From positions 5,056,754-5,120,753 of the forward strand of contig CM055892.1 in assembly GCA_029582165.1 (NCBI GenBank): a stretch of 64,000 bases of DNA. Direction: 5' to 3'. Each line of letters starts with the position of its first letter. Position 1 is the first letter of the stretch. The DNA is from Portulaca oleracea. Lineage: Eukaryota; Streptophyta; Magnoliopsida; Caryophyllales; Portulacaceae. Made by a program: the position numbers and the translations under genes. The notes under the pieces are model-generated. The model ran no database searches. It was not told the origin of the DNA and was given only the letters and a program-made list of their open reading frames with translations. Of this stretch, positions 33,601 to 46,227 are shown in pieces.

Positions 33601-35009
33601 AGTTAGTAGTTAGTAGTAGTAGTAATCTGATCGTTAGTAGTGTTGGTTAGGATTAGGATTTCATTAGGTTAGGAGACTTTAGAGTTATATTAGAGTTAGA
33701 TTAATGTTAACATTAGATTAGGGTGAGGTTAGTATTAGGAGAGCTTGCTAAACCTAAGAGGGGCCAAACACATAACGTACTCCCTCTGTTTCCTCGCCTC
33801 TCTCTGCCATGCCGCCACCAACGATGACTCTACTCGACATCACCGGAGAACCCCCAGAACCACCACCGGCCTCCCCTCCTTCCTCTGCTCCCTCCGTTGG
33901 GATTCTTGCTTTGCCGCACCGCCAGCTGCTGCTGCCACCTCGAGCCACCAAAATCGACACACATACCATCGGAGGCCACCGCCCAGTCGCCCGAACCAAA
34001 GTAGTAGACGCGTGTTGCTGTTGCCGCTACTGCGCATCGAGCTTGACCGAGCCCACCGCCGCCACTCACCGTCGACGACCTTGTCACCGAAATCTCCGTC
34101 AGCCCAGCCGTCAACCAACACCATCACGTAACCCTTCTTCAAGTTTTTTTTCCCCTTGCATTGGTTCTTGGTTGTAAATTCATGTTTATTACCCATAATC
34201 TGACGTGGGGTACTATAATGTGATGTATGGTTGTCTAATATGAGCTTCTTGAATAAAATCTTAGGGTGTAAAAGTTGGAAAGATTTCAGTGTTTGATTCT
34301 GGTTGTGTATGTATGCTTATTATAGTTTGAATCATGTTCAAGAATATTAATGTTATGTTAGTATTCATGTTTAGGGTTATTAAAGAGTTAGAGTTTTATT
34401 AAATTTTTGAGTTGTAGTAAGGTGATGATTGTTGTAGATAATTATTAGTTTGACTAATGTGTGGTCAGTCTTTATATCATACTCCCGCGGGAGTACAGAT
34501 TGCATCTCTGCTCCCGTGATTTTTAGCGCCTATAAATAACATTTTACTCGCTATGATACACAAAATTATTATCCGTGTAGTGGTTGTGTCTTATTTACTA
34601 TGTGCTGTAGGTCCTGGGTTTGAAGTAGCAACATCTACTTTTTGATGTTTGTTTTTTTCCTTTTTTTAATCAGTCTTATTCTTTTTTTCATTTTTGTGTT
34701 TTTTTTCTTTTCTTTATAATTATCTTAAATTCATTTTATATTTTCTGCTATTTTTCCATTCTATTTATTTTCTATTAACCCAATCTGATTTTTTTCCCTT
34801 TCAATTCACTTTTCAATTTAATTTTTTCCCGTTATTTTTCACCCATTTTCTCTATTTTCCATCATTTTCTATTTTTTTATGGAGTCATTTTATATTTCTT
34901 GGTCTAATTGATGGTATCTTTTAGTTTTTTTTTCTTTTTTTGCACACACCCACACAAACTCCTTTACATACTCGTACAAATTCATTTGCACACTAATACT
35001 AAATCAAAC

Positions 35010-35478
35010 TGATATTAATTCCTTTACAAATTAATAATTACTAATTAGTACATTTGCATACTGATACATTAAACCTTTGCACACTGACACACTAATACTA
35101 ATTCATTTTTTGTACACTGATATTGATTCTTTTACACACTAAAATTTAGTAGCTTTGCACACTGACATACCAAACCTTTACACATTAAAACACTAAACCT
35201 TCACACACTGACACACTAATACGAAATCATTTTTGCATATTATTAAGTCCTTTACAAATGAATAATTACTAATTAGTACATTTACGTGCACACTTATACA
35301 CAAAACCTTTGCACACTGACACACTAATACTAATTCATTTTTTGTACACTGATATTGATTCTTTTACACACTAGTACTTAGTAGCTTTGCAAACTGGCAC
35401 ACAAAGCCTTTACACACTAAAACACTAAACTTTTACACACTGACACACTAATACGAACATCATTTTTGCATATTATTA
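35010..35478 (+). repeat. Tandem repeat, two units of about 230 bp
   Basis: Both units start TAATAATTACTAATTAGTAC (about 35030 and 35263). Each contains several copies of a shorter TTTGCACACTGACACACTAA motif. The second unit ends abruptly at the left inverted repeat of the Mutator-like element. Confidence 0.85.
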
Positions 35479-35618
35479 ACGGTTTTGCTAAACGTCGCCC
35501 TGGGGTCGATGGTTAAGAGAGAATCTTATCCACTTTTTTTATTTTTACAATCTTATATAATATACAAAAAGATTATCTTTTCAATAAAATATACTTATTA
35601 TCTAATTAAATCTACTTA
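35479..35618 (+). repeat. Left terminal inverted repeat of the Mutator-like element
   Basis: Begins ACGGTTTTGC and pairs with 39971-40110 over about 140 bases with few mismatches. Confidence 0.9.
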
Positions 35619-35986
35619 AATCTTATCATTACCTAATTAAACATTTTCTAATTACCTTTTAAATATAAACTTTTTGGAAGTAATATAAATATTGATTATA
35701 TTTACGTGCTTTTCCATCAAACATGGACAAAAACCATACATGCATTCCTTTTGGCTGCCACCTGCCCTGCAATTTTCTTTTCTCCCTTTCTCTTTCCTGA
35801 TACAACTACCATAATTATATTCTCCCGCTTTTACAATTGGTTTTGCCGCCACCTTCCTTGCTATTTACTTTTCTTTTTTCTCCATCTCTTTCTTTACACA
35901 ACCCTTATTCTCAAACATATAACGACCACCATACAACCACCATAATTATATTCTTCCTCCAACTATAATAATTCTGAGTCTAAACC

Positions 35987-38380
35987 ATGAATCTTGATTT
36001 GAACCAAACACCACAAAGTGAAACAAATGAACCTTTCACAGGTCAAACATTCGGTAGTGAAGAAGAAGCCCAAATATTCTACAAAATTTATGCCCAAAAA
36101 CATGGGTTTTCGATTCGCAAAGATAGAGTTGAGAAAAAGGACAACAAGGTAGTGAGGATTGATTTTGCTTGTCATCAAGGAAGGAAGAAACCAGTCAAAA
36201 TACTTGACTCATCCAAAGGTCAGCGAAATAGAGAATCTTCCAGGTGTGAATGTAATGCTCATATGCGTATTGCTTTTAGGAGATCGTTTGAAATATTTCC
36301 TGAAGAATGGCATGTAACAAGGTTGTCAAGGAGCACAACCACGATCTTCTTACACTCGAAGAATCACGCTTGTTACCATCTAATAAAAGCATCACACCTG
36401 AAGAAGAACAGAAAATTTTGTTATATAAGGAAGCTGGACTTTCAGTTAGACAAATCATCCGAGTTATGGAGCTTGAATCAAATGTTGAACATGGGGGACT
36501 TCCATTCATTGAAAAGGATATCCGAAATCTTTTTACTAAAGTGAAGAAAATGATTGGCCCAGATGATGCAATGGACTTGATTGAAGGCATGAAATTAGTA
36601 AAGGCAGAAAATAACAGGTTTCAATATGCCTACACCATGGATAAAGAAAGGAGACTTGAGCACTTGTTCTGGTGTCCTGCTCAAAGTTTTGATTGGTATA
36701 GCAAATATGGTGATGCAGTTGTGTTTGACACTACTTACAAAGTGAATGCATATGATATGCCTTGTGCAATATTCGCCGGCATGGACAACCAAGGAAGCAC
36801 AATTTTATTTGGATGTGCACTTTTACGCAATGAAACCACGTCTACTTTTAAGTGGCTTATGAAGGTATTCCTTTCCTAGTTATCTGATATAACTAGATTG
36901 TTCTTGTGACTTTATTTGCTCCACAACTTTGCTGGAAAACTAATAATAGTTGGACGTTGACTAACCGAATATGTTTTGACCAGAACTAATGATTGTCTTG
37001 CTAATGACTATTTTGGTCATTAGCTTGAACCAAGATATATATTTCCTATGACTTGATAGATTATTACTATTAGCTTTGACATTTTTATTTAACATTGTGG
37101 TACAACCCAAATGCAGACTTTCATTGAAGTAATGAGATACCCTCCTAAGACAATCATAACGGATCAAGACCCATGGATGTCTGAAGCAATTGCAATTGAA
37201 ATGTCAACTACAAAACATAGCTTTTGTATATGGCATATCACATCCAAGTTTAGTGCTTGGTTCACAGGTCTTCTTCATAATAACTACCAAAAATGGTGTG
37301 CTGATTTTTACACGTTGTACAGAATGGATTGCCCCGAAGAATTTGAGTATAATTGGCATTTAACCATCCAAAAGTATAACTTGCAAAACAATAAGCATGT
37401 TACAGGTTTATATGCAATCAGACATTTTTGGGCCCCGGCGTATCTTTGTGATCATTTTTTTTGGAGGGATGACAACTACAGGAAGGTCAGAAAGTATGAA
37501 TGCTTTCATCAAACGGTTTATTTCTTCTCATACTAGTTTGACAGATTTTGTTAAACAGGTTTGTACTATTTCTTTCTTTCACATTATAAGTATTCTCCTT
37601 TAATTTTTCCTAATAGATCAAGTTTTAAAAACCTTTCATTTTATTCTTTGATATTTTCAGATTAGTGTCGCAATTAAAGAGATTGAGAATAAGCGTATAC
37701 ATAACAACATGGCTTCTACGGTTAGACCTACTTCTTTGAAAACAAGGTCCCTGCTTGAACAACAAGTTTCTCAAGTTTTCACACCATTTGCTTTCAAAAA
37801 GTTTCAAGAAGAACTTGAACGAGCAAGCGAATATTCATTTGTCTATGCTGAAGGGAATGAATTTGTCTTAAGACACTACAAGTTGGATAGTAGAATGCGT
37901 AAGGTCTTCTGGGATGGAAACAATGCATTATGTAGTTGCAAGAATTTTGAATTTTGGGGCATAATTTGTCGTCACATATTACGGGTGCTCATTCAGAAGG
38001 ATTGTTTCCAAATCCCTACATCTTATCTACCTTATCGTTGGCATTCAAATGTGTCAGAAAATAGTGGTGAAGCACAAGAAATGTCAGGGGAGGTAGTTCA
38101 ACAACATGAGCCTCTTGAAATTAATGAGGAAGATGTGAGAGATGGAAATGACATCTTATGCCCACCTAAATAAAAAACAAAAGGACGTCCAAGGAAGGTC
38201 CGTTTCAAAGGTGGAAAGGAACTGGCTAACAAGCAGACCAAAACATGCACAATATGCAAACAACCTGGTCATAGTAAGCCAAGATGTCCCAACAAAGAGG
38301 ATGCATATAATTTTCAGAAGAAGCAAAAGGTTTCAGCAAGTGATGTTGGTCTGAATCCTATCTTTTGTTTGAAGGATTAG
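35987..38380 (+). pseudogene. FAR1/FHY3-type MULE transposase, three exons, frameshifted
   Basis: Starts at the ATG at 35987. The N-terminal FAR1 DNA-binding domain (FGSEEEAQIFYKIYAQKHGF, later CECNAHMRIAF) should end in an HNH zinc signature. A single-base loss near 36320 moves the frame before KEHNHDL. The transposase core then has VVFDTTYKVN (first Asp), GMDNQGSTILFGCALL, ITDQDPWM (second Asp) and CIWHI. Introns are 36865-37116 and 37559-37660 with GT-AG borders. An extra base in a T run near 37460 breaks exon 2 before RSESMNAFIK. Exon 3 holds the SWIM zinc domain CSCKNFEFWGIICRH. A TAA at 38171-38173 precedes a C-terminal CCHC knuckle CTICKQPGHSKPRC and the end at 38380. The protein would bind the element ends and cut DNA. 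Placement between inverted repeats makes it a transposase, not a domesticated FAR1 gene. Confidence 0.9.
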
Positions 38381-39970
38381 GTTGTAGCTAAGAATTAGCT
38401 TATTTTGCTTTATAAAGCCATTTTGAGATTGTCATTTAGTTTTTGGTTTTTTACAAGACTCGATCATGCCTTTGTGATTGAATAAGTACCATTGATTTTG
38501 AGTTTCAATAGAACCAGGAAATACGTTTCCCGTCTGGGCCACTTCCAACATATTTTGCACAAGTTTTGCATCATTAGTGCACCTCCACTCTGTTTCACAT
38601 TTTCCATCTGGGCCACTTGCACCTTGCGACCTTATTTAAATCCCTTAAACTTTTTCAATTAACTCTTTAATTTGTTTAATTAGTTTGTATTTTAATATGT
38701 TGTATTATTCTATGAGACAAACAGAATAAAGTGGTGCCAATTAATCAGGATTAGTATGTATTTTAATCTGTTTTAACATGCTGTTATTGCATAAATTCAG
38801 AACCTCGACTCATAAAAATGTACACTTCAACATATATTTCATATTGACAATAGAGAATCGTTTCAACGACAACAATTGCTAGTTTTCAGGTTAATTAAAC
38901 ATGAAATGAGACTCAAAGAATGTACCTGGGATTTTATTTACTACATCACATTGTCAAACGTATGCTGCTCGTCCCATGGGGTGTCCATCAAGTTCCATAA
39001 CTCTAGCATTGAGCTTGGGAGATCTTGAATCTGACAAAACATTACATACAGTGAGAGGAAAGTAAGTGAATTAAGTAAGAAAAAGGTTCCAAGTATGAAA
39101 TTTCTTGCATTGAACTACCAAGTGCTAACCCTTTGAAGTATTTCTATCTTGAGTTCCCTCAAGTTCTGAATGGTAATGGACAACCAATATCACAGAGCAT
39201 TCAATGTTGTTCAAGTTATCTTCTGAGCGACCCAACTCTTTTCAATCAGAAAACCAATATCACAGAAGTGAAACGGAAAATGCTATAAATCCAAAAATTA
39301 AGCAAATAAATGGGCATTATTAGATAATGAAAAAATTAAAGTTTTAATTTTTCTAAATCACTGAGCTCATCGTTGAATCCAATATCTCTTCTAAAATTAC
39401 TTCACTTCCAAAATCTCCGATTCCCATTTCTGTTAGTGAATTAAGGTTAAGAAATTAATTTTAGGAGAACTGGAGAAAATGGGATTTTGATTTAGGGGTT
39501 TCCAGGAGAAATAGAGGAAATCTCAAAGTTTGGATGGAAGGGGGACAAAAGTAACCATGGATCAAGAAACTAACTGGGAAAAATCTGGAACATGATCGAT
39601 CTAGAAAGTCACCAAGAAATCTAGCAATGTCGGTGGCGTCGAGAAGGGGTCAGAAGTAGGACCAGATGCAGAGGTCACTGGGCAACGATGAAGGTAGATG
39701 ACAAAGAAGATTGATACATGCAATACTCAATTCAAGAACAAAAATTATGTAACTTAGATGGGAGGGGGCTGGTAACAGCCATGGATGTTAGGTGAGAAAT
39801 GCTTGAAATGAAGAAGAGGTTGAAATGGATACAGTCAAAGAAGTGCTTTGGAATGAACGACAAAAATGAATCCTGCGTCTATCATCTATCGATTTAATAA
39901 TTGTGTATTTATTTATCAGATTAATGTTTCATAGAATTATGTAGATTTTTTTTTTTGGATGGAAAATAAT
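38381..39970. other. 3' non-coding part of the Mutator-like element
   Basis: No gene recognised. A short phrase TCTGGGCCACTT recurs at about 38535 and 38610. The rest is AT-rich with a few short frames. Confidence 0.5.
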
Positions 39971-40110
39971 GAAATAGATTTGATTAGATAATAAGTATAT
40001 TTTATTGAAAAGGTAATCTTTTTGTATATTATATAAGATTGTAAAAATAAAAAAAGTGGATAAGATTCTCTCTTAACCATCGCCCTCAGGGCGACGTTTA
40101 GCAAAACCGT
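39971..40110 (-). repeat. Right terminal inverted repeat of the Mutator-like element
   Basis: Reverse complement of the left repeat, ending GCAAAACCGT at 40110. Confidence 0.9.
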
Positions 40111-42277
40111 AATTCATGTACATAAGTGTTAAAGGAATAAAATGGACATACAGAATATTTTAGGAAAAAATAACACAATAAAGTAAATTAAGAAAAATGA
40201 AAAAGGCAAGGAAATAAATAAAGCAAAACAAAAAGATGTTTGAAAGGAAATGCAACAACAAATTATAACCAGTGAGACTCGAACCATAGATATCCCCAAC
40301 ATCAACTACCAATCCCTACCATTCAACTAGTTCAAATACTTTGTTTAACATCCGCACAAAATAATATATACACCGTTAGAAGAAAAAAAAAAGAGAAATG
40401 TGCCCCCTGACGTCACATATAGTTGGAGTAGTGGGGAAAGGTGTAGTCCCGCGGGAGTAGGTAAAATTTTTCGATGTGTGGTAATGTATTATGTCCTAAA
40501 TCATGTTGAGGGTTGTATTAATTTTAGTTTCTGCATAAATTAGGGTTAAATTAATGAGTAAATGTGAAGTTTATTTCTTGTACTTGTTTATGATGCATGT
40601 TGATGAGTGCTAAATAGGGTTGTGTTTTAATTTCTAAATTTATTTCATGTTATTACTTAAATTTATATGATTTTAGTTTATTTTGTGAAAATTCTTAAGT
40701 TAAACTATTAGTTATAGTTATTATTATATTTTAGTACTTAACAGAGTATTTCACAACCTTTTCTTACTATTTTACAAGTTTAAAATATTTTATGATGAGT
40801 AAAGTTTCGATCTTTATGTGGTAATCTTATTATTATTGTGTTATTATCATGTGTGATATTGTTGTTACGAGTTCTATCAGGTTTCCTTTATATAAAATTA
40901 TGTTGTGATTACCTAAAGATAATTCTAAAAATCCTTCGATTGTTTTTATAAGTTTCATGAGGTATTATGTTTAGTAAAGTTTTAAACTTTATGTACCTAT
41001 ATTATTATTATGTTATTATTTCATGCTTATGTGATTATTTCCTTGTTATCGAATTTCTTTACTTAAAAAAAATTCAATTTCGATTATAATATATGATAAT
41101 TAGGCTATTGTTGTTTTGTTATATATTTTATGAAGTTTAGATGCCCTAAGTTTAGTTTTATTTCGGTTATTAGTGTGAGTTTTAAGTTTAAGTGTTTCAT
41201 TGGAAGTTAATATGTTTGTTTGGGAAATTTGTGCCAAGTAAATTGTACAGGTTGATCTTGTCGGGTTAAGAGGGTTAAAGGGTGTCATATGACATTAATT
41301 AGATGTTTGGATGACAAAGTGAGAGTCTTGGGTTGAGTTGATTAGAGTTAAGATTTGAGATACAAAATAGAATTAAATAGGTTTTGGGATAATTTTGATA
41401 AGTCGTGTTCGAACACTCACCATAAATTGTATAAGTCATCTTTTGACCGAATCGTTTGGATTGGGAATTTCCTAGGATGTTAACTTTCATTGAAATTTTA
41501 CGGATCGGGTTTTCGAGGTGTATAATTCGAGTTATGCCCTAATTACCAGACCTAGGTCAGATCTAGACATGTTTTATTGTTGATTATTTTTAGGACTATT
41601 AGAGTGTGTTTTAGGTCTCAGAGTCCACATAGGAGTTTTAGTAAACATCCCGAGGTTTCTAAAAAATCTAAAACCAGGACCATAGGGTGTCGGGAAGTCA
41701 AGTTATGGCGTTTGCGATGCGAGAATAAAAATCTATTCAGTTTTTCATTTGTTATAAATATGTTTTATTTAAATGCATGTGATGTGTGGTTCAAATATGT
41801 TATTACTTGAATGAAGGTAACCCTATGGTGTTCCTAGGGGAGGGTTAGGTAGAAGGTAGATAATACTAACTCCGAAGGGGGCGTTTTAATTATAGAAACT
41901 ATTCTATTTTTAGGCACGATCTAGACCGCATCGAGTTAGTGAGCTGAAGTGTGTTTGTTGAAGTGAGGTGAAGCGAAGTATAGTGAAGTGAAGATATCCA
42001 GATAATGTCTATGCCCTAACTCCCCATTTGGATGCTCCTTGCATGTTTTGGTGAGTTTGCTTGTCTTATTGATCATGCATCCTGAAGGGGATTTTATGTT
42101 ATGAATTTGATTTCCTAATGTGATTATTATTGATGGATGTAGCGTTCTAATTGAGGAATTTGAGTTGCTTTTGCAAATGGGTTTTGTTATTGGTTTTGGT
42201 AACCTTGGTTGGGTTTAAGTTGAGAGCTGTGCACAGAGAATGTATTAGATACTAATAAATTAAATTGGAACATTAAG

Positions 42278-42772
42278 CGGGTTACGGATGATAACCCTGA
42301 AACCAGGATTTGGTATCCTGTAGGGTTATGGACTAAGAGATCAGGGGGGTGCCCTGATATAGTTTTGTGATTGATAAGTGAATTGCGGGTGATAACCCAA
42401 AGACCAGGATTTAGCATCCTGCAGGGTTATGGGTCAAGAGATCAGGGGGTGCCCTAATATAGTTTTGTGAATGATATGTAAATTACGGGTGATAACCCAA
42501 AGACCAGGATTTGGTAGGGTTATGGGCCAAGAGATCAGAGAATGCCCTGATAGAGTTTTTGTGGTTGATAAGTGAATTGCGGGTGATAACCCAAAGACCA
42601 GGATTTGGTATCCTACAGGGTTATAGGCCAAGAGATCAGGGGGTGCCCTGATAGAGTTTTTGTGATTGACAAGTGAATTGCGGGTGATAACCCAGAGACC
42701 AGGGTTTGGTATCTTGTAGGGTTATAGACCAAGAGATCAGGGAGTTCCCTGATATAGTTTGATAAATGAGTA
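42278..42772 (+). repeat. Five tandem copies of about 100 bp
   Basis: Each unit carries GGGTGATAACCCAAAGACC, a GGATTTGGTATCCTG-like inverted motif, AGAGATCAGGG and CCCTGATA. Copies diverge moderately. They sit near the 3' end of the giant solo LTR. Confidence 0.9.
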
Positions 42773-43324
42773 ATATGTTGTATTAAGGGATTTGGCATCC
42801 CGCCAACATAATGAAAATACGAATTGGTTGTGGTTGAGGAAAGTCTACTGGTTTCTGGTTGTTGAGAGAGGTTTTATTTTTGCTTCTCAGAAGAGTTGAT
42901 GGTTTGTGAAATGTTTGACTTGTTTCCTCCTTCCCCAAAATGAATTGAAATGAACTTTAACTTGTTTTGACTGTTAGGGGTAGACATTATTGATTTTCCC
43001 CTCATGTTTGTAAATGTTTTGTTTTCAGGTGAAGATCGATATGCTGGGAACGGGAGTTAGTAGTGAGGATGATAGTTTTTGAAAGTTTAAAGTTGAGAAT
43101 AAGAGATTGGTTCATGTTGAGATTTGAGTTTAGTTTGTGTTGTTTTTAGAATTTGAAGTAAACAGTTAGGTGGTTAATTTCTTTATCCTTCTTACCTTGT
43201 ATTCCTTCGAGGGTATGGCAATAACTTCCAGTTGTTTAAAAAAAAATGAGACTTCCGCAGTTAAAGTTAGTCAACGTTAGTTTTTTACCGTTAAATTTAT
43301 AATTGAATTTACGGGGCGTCACAC

Positions 43325-43849
43325 ATTATAATTTTACAGCTGCTCTTGATTGCACAAACATCCCATCCAAGAGCCTTCTCTTGTAAGTTTTGAGTTCTCC
43401 ATTATTATTATGCAGAATTAATGATGAAAGAAGATTACACCAATAAGAATGGATTATATCTCACATTTCCTTTGCCTCTCTGAAAAGAAGCAATAGAGGA
43501 CAAATATCCATAATTTTATATCATCAGTAATTTTGTTTGTTTGACATCATTAGTACTTACCTATGCCTTTATGTAACAAGTATGTATATATGGGACAAAT
43601 ATGTAGTGTCTTCATGTGATGGTGTCCATCCTTGCCCTTTATTTTTTTGACTTTCCTTCAATTCACCTTTTTTTTTTTTAAAGAAATAAGCTCACTTTTT
43701 GTTATGTAGTATGTTGAAGTCATTGTGTCCCCATTCCCCTTTTTTGCAATTAACGTGATTGTTGGGCATTATTTATTGCATTGTCTTCCATATATACTTT
43801 GAGTCTTAAGTAACACATATATGTGAATTATGTCGTATGTTTGAACACA
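43325..43849. other. AT-rich flank, nothing recognised
   Basis: DNA between the giant solo LTR and the Tat fragment. No coding or repeat feature is supported. Confidence 0.5.
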
Positions 43850-44483
43850 ATTGGCTAAGCACGAATGAATATGTGAGAATATGTTGTTTGGGAGAAACAA
43901 AGACTACACCAGCACCGACGCCATCATATCTAGAATCGCTATCAAAGTACATTTTCCAGGGCAGGAGTGCTTCGATGAAGAATACGTCTTCCCCAAGCAG
44001 ATCATCATTCAGCTCCCAATCATCAAGAATGGGGTGGTTGGCTAGGAAATATACAAATGCTTGTCCATTAACGACCTTGTATGGTATATAGACAAGATCA
44101 TATTGTTTAAGAATGATAGCCTATTTCGCAAGCCTCCCACTCAGTACAGGCCTTGATAGAATGTACTTGATCGGGTCCGTCTTAGAAATCACACACACTG
44201 TATAAGCCTGCAGGTAATGTCTTAGATTTTGAATGGCAAAGACGAGTGCCAAACACATCTTCTTTATAGGTAAACAGTTCAATTCAGCCCCGATCAACTC
44301 AAATAGTAAAGAGCCATTTCTTTTCCTTCTTCGTTCTCTTGAGCCAGTAATGCCCCCAATAACCTTTCTTAAGTTACGATGTAAAGTATCAATCCAAAGG
44401 ATCACCCACGATTGTTGCTTCTAACACTAGTGGGCTTGATATGTATCTCTTGATAGTTTCAAAGGCCTTTTTGCATGACTTGA
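43850..44483 (-). pseudogene. Tat-lineage gypsy pol fragment (RNase H and second RNase H)
   Basis: Minus-strand translation gives, in order, KAFETIKRYISSPLVLEAT (end of reverse transcriptase), a broken stretch, then GAELNCLPIKKMCLALVF and LRHYLQAYTVCVISK (RNase H). After a stop near 44093 it runs through YIPYKVVNGQA, LLPWKMYFDSDSRYDGVGA and GVVFVSPKQHIL, the start of the additional RNase H typical of Tat elements. It is truncated at both ends, and the LTR at 44484 abuts it. Confidence 0.85.
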
Positions 44484-46207
44484 TGTAAACACCGGGTTTT
44501 TACACCTAGAATATATAGCATATCTATATAAAAAGAATCCAAACTAAAGAAGAAGAAGCAAGCAAAATAAAGCCAAGTGCATGCACCTTATACGTACGAG
44601 CTCGCTTTAAAGTTGCATGCATGATCACATGCACATTTTTTTTTTTACGTAAAAAAGAACAAGCCATGCAAGCCACACACAAGCTCCGCACAGAGAGGTC
44701 AGAGGTTTGAAATCTCACAAGAACATCATAAAAAAGCATTTCATATAAGGTCATCCAAATAGAACTACAGTGTGAACCAGCAATTCCCGAGGTAAATGTA
44801 TTCACATGCTACCTCCATGGGTGCATGGATGAACCAAGGTTTATCCCCTCCCCTTGCTGACGGGTGACCGACCTTGAAGATTGGCCACGCTTGGTTCATT
44901 CACCATGTGTTTCCGTCAACTCTCATACACTCCCCCTCCCCCTCCATCTTGGTTTTCTGTGTTGTTGACCATCAATAACCGAGGGTGGATGTATATGTAT
45001 GCATACATGCATCCTCTACCCCCTACTAATCCTATAAATACTACCTCCTCTCAAAGCCAAAGACACCAATTAATTCATTCTATCTCTCCCTCACTTCTCA
45101 CTCCCTCAATTGTCACACCACCATTCATTCTATTCCATCTCTTCTTTACTCTCAAATCATCCTTTCTATCTACTTCATTCTTATCATTCTAATCTCTATT
45201 ATTCTATTACCATTCCTATCATCCTACCATCTTTTTTATCACTTTAATCTCCATATTACTATATCCATAAAGTCCTAAACACATATATCCTCCATCCATC
45301 CCAAAAACACCACAAAAAGCCTATACCAAATCTCCTAAAAACCTACAAGAATACCCCTCTTTCCATCCTTTTTTCTACCAATTTTTCAATCATCTTTTGG
45401 TTCGTTTTGGCATCTTGAGAGGAGACATTTAAGGGTATCAAGAGGAGCATCTTCAAGCAACTTCAAGGGCTAGGCAAGGCCTCTTCTTCAATTAGCACAA
45501 TGTAAGCTTTAAAGTTCCTAGTTTTCTTGTAAATAAAGTATAAATGTTGTATTTCTTTCTTTTAATTCATGTTGCATGTTCAATGAAATAATTCTATAAA
45601 GTTCTTCTTTGTCTCCCTTCCAAACTTTATCAAAAGCACACTTAAAACTTTTAGTAGAGTCTTTCCTTTTGTGAGAGGCGAACTCTTAAGGTTCCTACCT
45701 TTAGAGTTCATAACCTTACCCCCGAATCCATTTTTGGGTTTTGCAGGCGGAGTTTTTCTTGTTTTCTTTTTGGTTTTGTCTTGGCTTTTCCCTTAAAAAG
45801 TCGGGTGGCGACTCACATTTCAAACCAAAGCACATCAGGTTGCATAAACTATGATAAAACATGGTTTTACAATGTGCCGATGCAACTTTAGGGTGTTCTT
45901 TGTACATTTCTAAATAATATTTGCATAAATCGCTTTCTTCCGAGCCTAACATTTTTCTAACAAGTTGGGTTAAATTTAGAAGAATTTGGAACAAGTGGAT
46001 GTTTACTCTTAAAAAGTTTAATTCAATGACTCAAGAAATGCACAAAGTAAAGGGAAAGTGATTTTACAAACTATTATTCCTGAAATATATAATTAACTCC
46101 TTAAAGAGTTTTCAAAAGTTCAAATCCCAGCACAAATCACCGAATCACACCCCAATCCGCGTGGACGTTCGGAAGCCCGAACAGCGAGGAAAAATGTCCA
46201 TAGGATT
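44484..46207 (+). repeat. LTR of a plus-strand Tat-lineage gypsy element
   Basis: Starts TGTAAACACCGGG, has a TATA box (CCTATAAATAC, about 45030) and a long C/T-rich leader. Near the 3' end it carries GGTGGCGACTCACAT (about 45803), common in this lineage. It ends just before the primer-binding site at about 46210. The right edge is approximate. Confidence 0.75.
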
Positions 46208-46209
46208 TT

Positions 46210-46226
46210 TGACAACTCCACTGGGA
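46210..46226 (+). other. Primer-binding site of the Tat element
   Basis: TGACAACTCCACTGGGA resembles the GGCGACTCCACTGGGGA site of Tat/Ogre elements, with some substitutions. Confidence 0.7.
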
Positions 46227-46227
46227 A

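Larger units (their letters stand above)
35479..40110 (+). mobile_element. Mutator-like element with FAR1-type transposase
   Basis: Terminal inverted repeats of about 140 bp: 35479-35618 starts ACGGTTTTGCTAAACGTCGC, and 39971-40110 is its reverse complement with only a few differences. Inside lies one transposase gene on the plus strand. Long inverted repeats plus a FAR1-like transposase define a Mutator-like element. I see no 9-bp target duplication: the left flank is ATATTATTA and the right flank is AATTCATGT. Confidence 0.88.
34496..40446. mobile_element. DNA-transposon block inserted in the giant solo LTR
   Basis: The 13-bp sequence TCCCGCGGGAGTA flanks this block at 34483-34495 and 40447-40459, interrupting the solo LTR. 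The flanking repeat is itself largely palindromic, so the exact duplication and ends cannot be fixed. The margins show weak inverted similarity (GGGAGTACA at the left, GGGACTACA on the opposite strand at the right, and GGTTCGAGTC-like stretches further in). They may be a non-autonomous element that later received the Mutator-like element at 35479-40110. Confidence 0.55.
33211..43324 (+). mobile_element. Giant solo LTR (gypsy type), split by DNA transposons
   Basis: Begins (T)GTGAAACCCCG and ends CGGGGCGTCACA(C), with the direct repeat ATTAT on both sides (33206-33210 and 43325-43329). Without the insertion at about 34496-40446 it is close to 4.1 kb. It has a long ATT microsatellite near its start, a GC-rich block (about 33800-34130) and five copies of a roughly 100-bp tandem repeat near its end. 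No internal domain or second LTR is found, so it is a solo LTR. Ends and layout parallel the solo LTR at 13740-16130. Confidence 0.75.

Noticed and set aside
33745..34196. Overlapping proline- and arginine-rich open frames on both strands
   Set aside because: They lie in the GC-rich block of the giant solo LTR, overlap in several frames and have no recognisable domain. Composition explains them.
35987..38380. Possible domesticated host FAR1/FHY3 gene
   Set aside because: It is enclosed by 140-bp terminal inverted repeats and has two frameshifts and a stop, so it is an element transposase.
42278..42772. CRISPR-like regular repeats
   Set aside because: Units are adjacent 100-bp tandem copies without unique spacers, inside an LTR of a plant genome.
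44881..45192. 103-codon plus-strand frame
   Set aside because: It lies in the C/T-rich leader of a Tat LTR around the TATA box. The sequence is compositionally biased and has no domain.
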